From the NCBI GenBank assembly GCA_035456105.1, contig DATIDV010000017.1:186001-250000 (forward strand): a stretch of 64,000 nucleotides of DNA, read 5' to 3'. The stretch is from Viridibacterium sp035456105. Lineage in GTDB: Bacteria; Pseudomonadota; Gammaproteobacteria; Burkholderiales; Rhodocyclaceae. The position numbers and the translations under genes are program-made. The notes under the pieces are model-generated. The model was not told the DNA's origin and ran no database searches. It saw only the letters and a list, made by a program, of their open reading frames with translations. Positions 42,506 through 50,624 of this stretch are shown piece after piece; position 1 is the stretch's first letter, and each line of letters begins with the position of its first letter.

Positions 42506-44175
42506 TCACCGCGCGCCAGAGTTGTAGAAATGGTAGCCGCAGCGGCTTGTTGTCTTGATCTTGTACATGGCCTGATCGGCACAATGGATCAGGGCGTCGA
42601 TATCGTGGTCGTGGTCCGGGCACAGGCTGATGCCAATGCTTGGCGTGCAGATCACCTCCTCTTGCCCAAGCGCGACAGGTTGCTTCAGCGCTTCGACGAT
42701 CTTGCCGGCGACCTGGGCGACGCTCTCGATGTCCCGGATACGGGGCAGCAGCACGACGAATTCATCTCCACCCACACGCGCGACCGTATCGGAGGAGCGG
42801 ACGCAGGACTTCATTCGGCGCGTCACTTCCAGTAGCACCTGATCCCCCGCCTGGTGGCCCATGCTGTCGTTCACCGCTTGAAGCGGTCCAGGTCGATATA
42901 GAGAATTGCGACCCGGTCGGCACTGCCCGCTACGGCGGCAATGGCCTCGCCCAGTCGTTCTCGCAAGAGTATCCGGTTGGGCAACTGGGTGAGGGCGTCG
43001 AGATGCGCGAGGCTGCTGAGCTTTTCCTCAATCGCCTTGCGCTCGGAAATATCGGAAAAAATGCTGCTGTAATTCGTGATCCGGCCATCCTTGTCGCGTA
43101 TGGCAGTAATGGAGAGGAACTTCGGGTAAATGCTGCCGTCCTTGCGGCGGTCCCAGATGTCACCATGCCAGTGATCCGTTGTGGTCACCGAATGCCACAT
43201 GTCCTTATAGAATTCAGGACCGTGGCGGCCAGATTGCAGGATGCGCGGGTTCTGGCCGTGGGCTTCCTCCTGGCTGTAGCCGGTGAGCTGCGTGAAGGCG
43301 CTATTGACCGACAGCATGATGCCCTTGGCATCCGTAATGGCCATGGCCAGATTCGAGCTTTCAAACACCATCGATGTCAGGTTGAGCTTGTCTTCCTCGA
43401 CGCGTCGCGCCGTGACATCTTCGCCGACCAGCACCACGCAGGTCACATTGCCGGCGTAATCCTTCTGCACCATGGAGTGCCAGAGAATCACGGAGCCGCT
43501 CTGCCCCAGGAGCGTCGTTTCGAACTCGGAGGGAAAGTTGAGGGCCTTCTCATCATTCGAAAAAAGCCTGTCCGGCTGAACAACCGGATGGTCACAGCGG
43601 AAATGATCGAAAAGGGAAGAGCCGTGGAGATGCTCCGCTGACTTGCTCAACAAGCGGCTTACCCGCTCGTTGGTGAAGGCGAGTGTCCCATTGGGATCAA
43701 TCATCAGTGCCAGAAGATGGGTTTGCTCCAGCAGCCTGGTGATCTGTGAGGCGGCGAGATTCGAAGCGCTATTAGCCTTTTCAAATTCGGTAATGTCTAC
43801 GCAATAGCCCATGAAACCGACAAAGCAGCCATCCGCCCCGTGGCGCACCATGCCGTCCATCAAGACCCGGCGATGCTCACCGTCGTGACGCTTGAGGCGA
43901 AACGTTCGCCGCCATGCACTTTCCCGGTGGAGAGCCTCGAGAATATCGCTCCACAGGAGGATACGATCCTTCGGAAGAACCCGCTCCAGCCAGCCCTGCC
44001 CCTGCTCCCAAGCGAAATCCGCTCCGCTGAAGGCAAGCCAGGAAGGACTGAAAAACTCGAAGTGTGCCTTGGCGTCACAGGCTCAGAGCAAAAGCTGGGC
44101 GGGGTTGACGAGCATGCCCGGGCGGATGCCGATGTCACTGGTGACGGGGAGTGAGGGGAAGGCTATTGGATGCAT
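42506..44175 (-). pseudogene. Disrupted PAS-PAS-GGDEF diguanylate cyclase
   Basis: Minus-strand frames piece together one signalling protein of about 555 residues. Reading from an ATG at 44173-44175, 30 codons lead to an in-frame TGA (44083-44085) where a PAS domain expects tryptophan (PAQLLL-stop-ACDAKAHFEFFSPSWLAF). The PAS domain continues in the same frame, followed by two more PAS segments and the start of a GGDEF domain (ALTQLPNRILLRERLGEA; ILYIDLDRFKR). A TGA at 42871-42873 then breaks it. One base is missing relative to FKR-VNDSMGH, and the -1 frame resumes with GHQAGDQVLLEVTRRM and the intact catalytic motif GGDEF. Two lesions indicate a pseudogene, though each could be a sequencing error. 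Confidence 0.85.
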
Positions 44176-44237
44176 CGTTCCAATTTTCGTCATTAACGAT
44201 GATCGATGAGAAACGGTTCACGATCTCTGTAAAACCA

Positions 44238-44310
44238 TCGTCATCCCGGCGAAAGCCGGGATCCAGATCGCGCGCCCGGTACTGGATCCCGGCTTTCGCC
44301 GGGATGACGA
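44238..44310. repeat. REP-like hairpin with perfect 29-bp arms
   Basis: Positions 44238-44266 and 44282-44310 are perfect inverted copies over 29 bp with a 15-base spacer. The ends read TCGTCATCCCGGCGAAAGCC and GGCTTTCGCCGGGATGACGA. It is an intergenic repeat upstream of the disrupted cyclase gene and related to the element at 41241-41328. Confidence 0.9.
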
Positions 44311-44437
44311 ATTTATTTTCGGCGTTTCAAGAAAATTCCAGCCCTATTTTCACGAGTTTCGAAAGATCGTGAACAGGTTCTTAGAACACACAGGGCGTTC
44401 TCAGGATCCGGCTTCAGCTGCGCCAAGTGCGGGTGAT

Positions 44438-44722
44438 TTATCGCAGGCTGAGCTTCGCTGGGTAGTAGACGCTGCCGTCTGCGCACTGGTACCCGGCCTG
44501 GTACGGCACCCCTGCGTTGGGGAAAGCCACGAGCTTGCAACCGGAACTGATCCCGGAGCCAGCGTGTCGCGGTACACGATGCTCTGGCCACCGTGCGAGC
44601 AGTACCGCCATCAGGCACAAAACAATGGCGCCCGAAACAAACCAATGAATGGCTACGCCAAGCTTCTCGGGGTGAGGCGGCACCGACTCAAGGCTGCCGA
44701 AACTGATTTCTGATGCGGACAT
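44438..44722 (-). CDS. Small membrane protein of unknown function
   Basis: The 94-residue frame starts MSASEISFGSLESVPPHPEK and has one transmembrane helix at about residues 24-44 (VAIHWFVSGAIVLCLMAVLL). A small C-terminal domain with two cysteines follows (ISSGCKLVAFPNAGVPYQAG; YQCADGSVYYP). The topology is plausible and the helix is genuine-looking, but there is no recognised family and no strong ribosome binding site. Confidence 0.5.
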   Translation of the reverse strand: MSASEISFGSLESVPPHPEKLGVAIHWFVSGAIVLCLMAVLLARWPEHRVPRHAGSGISSGCKLVAFPNAGVPYQAGYQCADGSVYYPAKLSLR

Positions 44723-44987
44723 GCGAACGACAAGTGTTTGAAGGAGACGACATTCTCTCCGTTCAAAATATTGCGGGCTTGAGTCTGCTCAAGCCACGGC
44801 GGAACCGATCTGGCACTACTTCACGCTGAAGGGCGTGTTTTCTTTTCCTCGCTTTTCCAAGGGGCGAAACGCAAAACATTGCGCGCCCCGTCCAGTGGCG
44901 CGATGTACGACTGGCCCAAGATGGGCGCTCAGATTTACGCAGTTTCGGCCAAGACAGGCGCTCGGCCCGGTTTATGGAACTGGCGGC

Positions 44988-45368
44988 TTACTTAGCCTGA
45001 ATCAGCTGCCACCCACGGGCGTACATGCACTGCTTCGACGCTTCATTTCGATTGCCAGCGTTCAGGTCTTCGGTTGTTGTTGTGTCCTCCACTCTCAGGC
45101 CGGGATTGGTTGTGCAGTCCATATTGCTATATTGGTACCCGCCATTCCCGTAGATCGAGGCCGTGCCCTGACAGTTCCTCGAATATCCCTGCATGACTTG
45201 CCGCGTCACCGATTGTGGCGGATAGGTTTTCGCTGCCTCGGTGTGGCAGTCGTAGCTGTCTTTACCAAGGTCCGTCTGGGTCGATCCAGACTTTTGCCAT
45301 TCGTAATGAGCACAGCCTGTAGTCAAGACTGCTGCGGCCAACAGGAACGACGTGCCCAACATATTCAT
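44988..45368 (-). CDS. Putative small lipoprotein
   Basis: This 126-residue protein has a lipoprotein signal (MNMLGTSFLLAAAVLTTGCA), so the lipidated cysteine is residue 19. The mature part is polar, with YEWQKSGSTQTDLGKDSYDC near its start and four further cysteines (SYDCHTEA, SRNCQG, NMDCTT, KQCMYARGW). The ending KQCMYARGWQLI is common in small betaproteobacterial lipoproteins of unknown role. AGGAG lies upstream of the ATG at 45366-45368. Confidence 0.65.
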   Translation of the reverse strand: MNMLGTSFLLAAAVLTTGCAHYEWQKSGSTQTDLGKDSYDCHTEAAKTYPPQSVTRQVMQGYSRNCQGTASIYGNGGYQYSNMDCTTNPGLRVEDTTTTEDLNAGNRNEASKQCMYARGWQLIQAK

Positions 45369-45576
45369 CCTGATTGCTCCTGTGCTGCGCAGTGCGCATC
45401 CGTCGAATACTCGGACCGGGGAGATCGGCTTCCGCACCTTCTCTACTCAATATTAGGAGGCCGGGGCGGCGAAGTCATTGGCCAGCCCGCGGAACAGCCT
45501 GCCCGCGACCTGCCGTGACTGTCCAACACGCACTACACCCTTCGTGCCGACCTGTGACAACAGGCCGGGGCTTGTT

Positions 45577-46281
45577 TCAAGGGGTGCTGCGTCCCACGCG
45601 GCTGGTATCAAGCTGGCTCCGCAGTTCCTTTACCTCAGCCGCCAGATTGTCGCGAGCGGTGATCGCGCCAACCAATTCCATCTCGGCGGCGAGGCGCGCA
45701 TCGGATTCGGCCGATGACGCTGCCACATTGCGCTCAAGCCGCTGGCGCAGCTCCGCGAGCTGGGCGTCCTTGCCTTCAATGGCCAATTGATCTTTTGCTT
45801 TACCGACCAATGCGTCGGTCGCGACATGGCGCGCATGCCGCAGTTCGATTCTCAGGCGTTCGATATGGGCGTCGCACTCTGCCAGGGTGGCCGCGGCCCC
45901 ATCGCGCTCCTCCGTGACCTTGAGCAGCTGTGCGCGCAACGCTTCGTGGTCGGCTTCGAGTTGTTCATTCAAATGGAGCAGCGATGCCAGGTCGCCGTCG
46001 GCATGCGCAAGGCCTTCGCGAAGACCGGTACGCGCTTCCTCCGCGAGTTGCTGCGCCCAGTGGACCAGGCCGGCAGTGATGGACTCGGGGATTTCGACCT
46101 TTGACGTCTCCTCTGATTTAGCCTGGCTGGCTCGCCACGCAGCCAGATGCTTGTGGACAGAGGAAAGAGAAACGCTGCCAAGAGCGTCGCGCAAAGCACC
46201 GACGGTCACAGGCGAGCCATCATTGACCAGGCGCTTGGCCGTGGCTGCAACTTCGTCGAAGGAGGTTTCCTGGCCTGACAT
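45577..46281 (-). CDS. KfrA-like DNA-binding protein
   Basis: The 234-residue product has an N-terminal helix-turn-helix domain (SFDEVAATAKRLVNDGSPVTVGALRDALGSVSLSSVHKHLAAW). A long coiled coil fills the rest (LLHLNEQLEADHEALRAQLL; ERLRIELRHARHVATDALVG). This is the KfrA-N plus coiled-coil plan found in plasmid KfrA proteins and their chromosomal relatives. I start at ATG 46279-46281 (MSGQETS). The open frame extends 52 codons further upstream from a TTG, with no support as protein. The neighbours are not plasmid genes. Confidence 0.75.
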   Translation of the reverse strand: MSGQETSFDEVAATAKRLVNDGSPVTVGALRDALGSVSLSSVHKHLAAWRASQAKSEETSKVEIPESITAGLVHWAQQLAEEARTGLREGLAHADGDLASLLHLNEQLEADHEALRAQLLKVTEERDGAAATLAECDAHIERLRIELRHARHVATDALVGKAKDQLAIEGKDAQLAELRQRLERNVAASSAESDARLAAEMELVGAITARDNLAAEVKELRSQLDTSRVGRSTP

Positions 46282-46660
46282 GGCTATTTCCAGAGAAGAG
46301 GGAGTTGATGGTGGTGGATCGCAGGCGGCACTTTGGACGTCTTCGACGACTTGAATACAAAACCTTGTGAGCCCGCTTTGGCGGGCAGCTCCGGCATGGG
46401 CCTCGTGCTGCCGCGTCAGGATCTGCGCGATATTCAACGGAGGATCCGCGGGGACATGCGTCCGGCCTGGCGCAGATAATTGAAGGTCCGATCCGGCCGA
46501 TGCCCTGCCAGTCAGCTCATCAAAAGCGTGCGGCCGCGTGGGCCCGGCAGCGGCTCTTCAGGACCACAAGTGGCCCGAATTGATATTCGTGACGCCAGCC
46601 CTCGAGCTGATCGGGGCCCGGGCAAACCGGGCCGCGTCAGCAGTCAGAGAGACGTGCCGC
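46282..46660. other. Gap without a recognised gene
   Basis: Between the KfrA-like gene and the nitronate monooxygenase gene I see no supported gene, repeat or terminator. The minus-strand frame that extends the KfrA-like gene upstream stays open to 46437, but its translation has no recognisable domain. Confidence 0.4.
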
Positions 46661-47845
46661 TCAGGCTAGCGCGTGAGCGCGGGATGGTTCGGCCGCCAGC
46701 ATGGGCATGCGGCCCGACAGCAGGTAGTCGATCAGCTCAGCCACTGAACGCACTGACTGGCCGAACGGCAGCTTGCCGTTGCCGCGGAAGAACAGGCCCT
46801 TGTCGATTTCGCCACGTACTGCCGAGGCGAGCTTGAGGTCGATGCAGAACTGGCCGATCTTGCCGAGGCCATCGCGCAATCCACATTGGGTCAGGCAGTC
46901 CATGCGCTGCGTGCAGCGGCGCGGGTCAGCCTTGGCCTTGGATTGCAGGTCGGCTTCGCGACGCAGGTAGTTGTTGAGCCAGGGTGTGGCGACGGCACGT
47001 GCGGGCAGACCGGCGACGCTGGTGAATTCGACCATGTCTTCGGCCTTCGCTTCGCACAGCACACGCTTGAAGTCGGGATGGGCGTCGCCCTCTTCGGTCA
47101 CGGCAAAGGCGGTGCCGAGTTGCACACCATCCGCGCCGTTACTGAGCCAGTGCCGCACTTTCTCGTGACTATCCACACCGCCCGCGACGATCAGCGGAGG
47201 CGCATCCTTGCCGAGTTCGAGCTCCTGATACAGGTCGCGCACTTCACTCAGGACGCGCTCGAAGTCGAAGCGCTCATCGCGCAGACCCGCGACGTTGTTG
47301 GCGCCGAGATGGCCGCCAGCATGGGCCGGATGTTCGATAACGATGGCGTTCGGGTTGCGGCCCTTGCGCAGCCACTTCTTGAGCACGATGCCAACACCGC
47401 GCGAATCGGAGAGGATCGGGATCAGGCCGATCTTCGGGAAATTGGCGGTCAGTTCAGGAAGGTCCAGCGGCAGACCGGCACCCATGACGATTGCATCGGC
47501 GCCGCTTTCGCAGGCTTGACGCACGAGATTGGCGTAGTCGCGCACGGCCTTCATGACGTTGACGGCGATGAGGCCCTTGCCCTGCGCGATTTCGCGCGCA
47601 CCCTTGATCTCGCGATCAAGCGCGGTGAGGTTGACCTTGTCGATCAACGCACCGTCACGGCACTTGTGGGTCTGTTCCAGCAAGTCGGGGTGATGATGGC
47701 GCAGGTCGATGCTGGCAATGGTGCCGACAGCATTCTCATGTGCCACCGCACCGGCCAGACGATGCGCCGAAATGCCGACGCCCATGCCGCCCTGCACGAT
47801 GGGCAGGAGCTGACGACCAACCATTTCCAGAGATTTGAACCACAT
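46661..47845 (-). CDS. Nitronate monooxygenase-family flavoprotein
   Basis: This 394-residue TIM-barrel FMN enzyme has the motifs LPIVQGGMGVGISAHRLAGA at the N-terminus, NAIVIEHPAHAGGHLG (catalytic-histidine region) and PPLIVAGGVDSHEKVRHWLS then NGADGVQLGTAFAVTEE (phosphate-binding loop). A cysteine-containing segment RRCTQRMDCLTQCGLRDG lies near the C-terminus. The family includes nitronate monooxygenases, NAD(P)H:quinone reductases and enoyl-ACP reductase relatives, so the exact substrate is open. An FNR-type box 61 bp upstream suggests low-oxygen or NO induction, unusual for a monooxygenase label and more in keeping with a reductase or detoxification role. Confidence 0.85.
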   Translation of the reverse strand: MWFKSLEMVGRQLLPIVQGGMGVGISAHRLAGAVAHENAVGTIASIDLRHHHPDLLEQTHKCRDGALIDKVNLTALDREIKGAREIAQGKGLIAVNVMKAVRDYANLVRQACESGADAIVMGAGLPLDLPELTANFPKIGLIPILSDSRGVGIVLKKWLRKGRNPNAIVIEHPAHAGGHLGANNVAGLRDERFDFERVLSEVRDLYQELELGKDAPPLIVAGGVDSHEKVRHWLSNGADGVQLGTAFAVTEEGDAHPDFKRVLCEAKAEDMVEFTSVAGLPARAVATPWLNNYLRREADLQSKAKADPRRCTQRMDCLTQCGLRDGLGKIGQFCIDLKLASAVRGEIDKGLFFRGNGKLPFGQSVRSVAELIDYLLSGRMPMLAAEPSRAHALA

Positions 47846-47905
47846 GAGCGAGGGCCTGTGCGTAATGTATGACGTGCAGGCTACGGCTGTTTGGGGGCCA
47901 CGACC

Positions 47906-47919
47906 TTGACCGGGATCAA
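47906..47919 (-). promoter_or_regulatory. FNR/Dnr-type box upstream of the nitronate monooxygenase gene
   Basis: The plus strand reads TTGACCGGGATCAA (minus strand TTGATCCCGGTCAA), one substitution from the consensus dyad. It is 61 bp from the start of the minus-strand gene ending at 46661, and it lies after the nnrS stop. Confidence 0.75.
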
Positions 47920-48030
47920 ATCTACGGACTATCCCCGCGCTTTTGGCGGGCGCGGATCAGCCGTTGGCGTCACCGGCCGAATCATGGGGCACGCTCCCGG
48001 AAGGGGGCGGATCCGGTCTGCCAGGAACAC

Positions 48031-49227
48031 CTATGCCTCGAGACGCCCGCGCCAGTAGATCGGCAGCACGCGCGCCGCCCAGGCCAGCATTAGCAGCACC
48101 CACAGCACCGAGACAAGGTGCAGCCAGATGGCGGACAGCCCCAGCAGCGCAACGAGCACGCGCATGATCGCGACGAGGTGTAGCGCCAGATAGATCGCCC
48201 AAATGCCGTTGTCGGCCACCAGCGGCCTGCCGCTGTGGCCCAGCGAGACGCGCGTGACGAAGGCAATCAGCATGGTGACGCAGAAGCCGAGGGCCACCGC
48301 ATGCGAAGGCGCACTGCCGACGCCGACACCGATCAGGCCCAGCGCCTGCAGCAGCAACGCCACCGGCAGCCAGGCAAACGCCAGATGCAGCATGAACAGC
48401 AGCCGATTCCGCACGGCGGCAAAGATGTGCCAGCGCACGGTCGCGATTGCGAGGCTGATGGCCATGAGGAAGGCCACAGCGGCCTGTATGTGCGACCAGG
48501 GGAGTGCCACATCTGATGGCATCACCGAGGCAATCACGCCACAGCACAGCAGCCAGCCATCGAGCAGCCAGAAGGGCCGCCATGCCGTCAGCGGCGGCAA
48601 TGCCGAGGCCGTGAAGAAGGGAATCATGCGGTGACAGACGATCAGGAAGACCGGCAGGATGAAGGCCCACAGCGAAAGCTGGCGCGCCCACAGCCAGAGC
48701 TGGGCACCGTAGCTCGAATACGCGAACAGCGCCCAGGCCAGCGTCGCCGTCAGTGCGGCGCAACCGCCCAGCATGGCAATCACTAGACGCTGGCCGTGGC
48801 GGCGATCCGGTGCCTGGCTGCGCTTCACCAGACCCCACCAGCGCACGGTCGCGACGATCCACGCGATGAGCATCAACGACAGGCCGACGGCGGGCCATGG
48901 CGGTCCGAGTACGAATCCCGGCAAAGCGCAGATCAGGCCCGGCAGATACAGCAGGCTCAGCCAGCCACCGCGCTGCGGGCCGCTTACCTGCAGCCAGCGC
49001 GGGCCGGCGGTGAAGATGAAGCCCAGCATGAACAGCGGGAACACGCCCAGCGGCATGAGCACTGCGTGCACGAGGCTGGGCGGGTAGGCCGATACCGTAT
49101 TCAGCGCGAGCGCCCACCACACGGACAGGAGCAGCACGGCCCCTACGCCGGCCGCGAAGAAGATGCGATGGGGTTCGCTGCTGCTCAGACCGACAATGCG
49201 TGCAAGGCGTGAAAAGACGTTGCTCAC
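48031..49227 (-). CDS. nnrS: NnrS-family membrane protein
   Basis: The 398-residue protein has about twelve transmembrane helices with NnrS motifs: EPHRIFFAAGVGAVLLLSVW, HAVLMPLGVFPLFMLGFIFT, LPVFLIVCHRMIPFFTASAL and FVTRVSLGHSGRPLV. NnrS is a heme-copper membrane protein that protects cells from nitric oxide stress and iron-nitrosyl damage. I start at GTG 49225-49227, which overlaps the hemerythrin stop as GTGA. An earlier in-frame GTG at 49251 would add eight residues. It is the last gene of the hemN operon. Confidence 0.9.
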   Translation of the reverse strand: MSNVFSRLARIVGLSSSEPHRIFFAAGVGAVLLLSVWWALALNTVSAYPPSLVHAVLMPLGVFPLFMLGFIFTAGPRWLQVSGPQRGGWLSLLYLPGLICALPGFVLGPPWPAVGLSLMLIAWIVATVRWWGLVKRSQAPDRRHGQRLVIAMLGGCAALTATLAWALFAYSSYGAQLWLWARQLSLWAFILPVFLIVCHRMIPFFTASALPPLTAWRPFWLLDGWLLCCGVIASVMPSDVALPWSHIQAAVAFLMAISLAIATVRWHIFAAVRNRLLFMLHLAFAWLPVALLLQALGLIGVGVGSAPSHAVALGFCVTMLIAFVTRVSLGHSGRPLVADNGIWAIYLALHLVAIMRVLVALLGLSAIWLHLVSVLWVLLMLAWAARVLPIYWRGRLEA

Positions 49228-49742
49228 TGGCTGAGCCCCCGTCGCATGCACATGCTGCGGCCAATGGCGGCAATGACTTTCGCTGGCAGGTCAGCCATGG
49301 CGCCGTACACCTCGGTTTCCTCGGCACCAGCGTGCAGCACATAGCGCCGCGAAAACTCGCCCACCGTCGGCGGCGGCGTCATCAGCTCGTTGTGTGCGGT
49401 CGCGTCCAGCCAGGGCCTGATCGACTCCCATAGTACGGCCAGCTCTTCGTGCTCAGCCTCGAGGCGATTGATGGCGCTATTGAGCTCGCTGCTGTCGAGT
49501 GCTCGCAAGGCGGGAAACAGATCCAGCTCCTCGTCGTCGTGATGCAGGGGTGCGGCCAGATCGAAGTAGCGCAGGATGGCTTTGGCGGCCTGGCTCGCTT
49601 CGGCGTCCGCCCCCTTTTCGCTGACGTGCTGGCCAAGCCGTGCCGCCAGCCGCGCGAAATGGCGCACCTTTTCGTGACAGGCCAGCAGCATGGCTTGCGG
49701 ATCTTCAAATCCGGGAATGACGACGGTATTAACGGTGCTCAT
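49224..49742 (-). CDS. Hemerythrin-like (HHE) protein
   Basis: This 172-residue four-helix bundle has HHE-type iron ligands: CHEKVRHFARLAARLGQHV, LHHDDEELDLFPAL and EAEHEELAVLWESI, with a further HAGAEETEVYG. Relatives include oxygen- or NO-binding hemerythrin proteins and iron-sulfur repair (Dnr/ScdA-type) proteins. The location between nnrS and the TauE/SafE-like gene suggests a role in handling NO or oxygen. The stop overlaps the nnrS start. Confidence 0.87.
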   Translation of the reverse strand: MSTVNTVVIPGFEDPQAMLLACHEKVRHFARLAARLGQHVSEKGADAEASQAAKAILRYFDLAAPLHHDDEELDLFPALRALDSSELNSAINRLEAEHEELAVLWESIRPWLDATAHNELMTPPPTVGEFSRRYVLHAGAEETEVYGAMADLPAKVIAAIGRSMCMRRGLSQ

Positions 49743-49787
49743 GATCTTCCACCTGTTTCTTGTGCTTGCTCTTGTATGGGCGATGGC

Positions 49788-50624
49788 TCACAGGCAGAAC
49801 CAGGCGGCAACATTGTCACTCGTTACCAGCATGGCGATGGAGTAGCCCGCCGACAGGCACAGCGCGGCGCCTGCGACGCGTATGCCGATCTTGTCCCAGC
49901 GCCCGCCCTGCACGGAGTGCGTATCGCGCTTGCCCTGGCCGAAGCGCGCAAACCACCACTGGGCCAGCGCCAGTTGCATGCCTGAGGCGCTGGCAAAGGC
50001 CACGGCCGTCAGCGCACCCGACAGCGGATCGCCGGCAAACAGCGCCAGCGTCCATGCCGAGTACAGCGGCCCGCAGGGAATGAAGGCCCAGCTCAGGCCG
50101 ACGGCGAGACCTCTTTTTGCGGAGCGCTGCGCGCCCGTGGCGCTGCCTGCCGCCGCAACGCCGACAGGCTGGCCCGCAAGCGGCGACTCAGTGGCCAAAC
50201 GCGCGAGTTGCACACGGTGCAGCACCACAGGCTGCTCTGTCCCGCCCGCCGCCGCACCACGAAACCAGTGGCCGACCTTCTCGCCTATCGTCACCAGAAT
50301 CTGCGGCTGGCGCGCTGTGATCAGCAGCGCCGCGCCGAGCAGGAACATGACCGTGTTGGCCATCGTCCATAGCGGCCTGAGCAGCGCGATCCATTCCGTC
50401 AGCGCCTGGAAGGCCGCCGCCGCGCCGCCGAGCAGCGCACCGACGAAGGCATAGCCAGCGATGCGCCCGCCATGAAACGTACCGAGACGCCATGCTGCGT
50501 CGCGCGGCGTGAGGGCCGCACGTGATCCCAGAAAGTACGAGCTGCCCGCACCGCACATGGCGATGCAATGACCGCCACTGGCAAGGCCCAGCGCCGCACC
50601 CGACAGGATCAGTGCCAGATTCAT
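49788..50624 (-). CDS. TauE/SafE (DsbD-like) membrane protein of the cbb3/NO cluster
   Basis: This is a 278-residue membrane protein with six to seven helices. The first helix contains GHCIAMCGAGSSYFLG and a later one has SWAFIPCGPLYSAWTLALF, a pattern of the DsbD_2/TauE-SafE family often found beside cbb3 oxidase and hemN genes. Paired cysteines in these segments suggest thiol or copper chemistry for oxidase maturation. The ATG at 50622-50624 overlaps the hemN stop as ATGA; upstream in-frame codons lie inside hemN and are not used. Confidence 0.82.
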   Translation of the reverse strand: MNLALILSGAALGLASGGHCIAMCGAGSSYFLGSRAALTPRDAAWRLGTFHGGRIAGYAFVGALLGGAAAAFQALTEWIALLRPLWTMANTVMFLLGAALLITARQPQILVTIGEKVGHWFRGAAAGGTEQPVVLHRVQLARLATESPLAGQPVGVAAAGSATGAQRSAKRGLAVGLSWAFIPCGPLYSAWTLALFAGDPLSGALTAVAFASASGMQLALAQWWFARFGQGKRDTHSVQGGRWDKIGIRVAGAALCLSAGYSIAMLVTSDNVAAWFCL

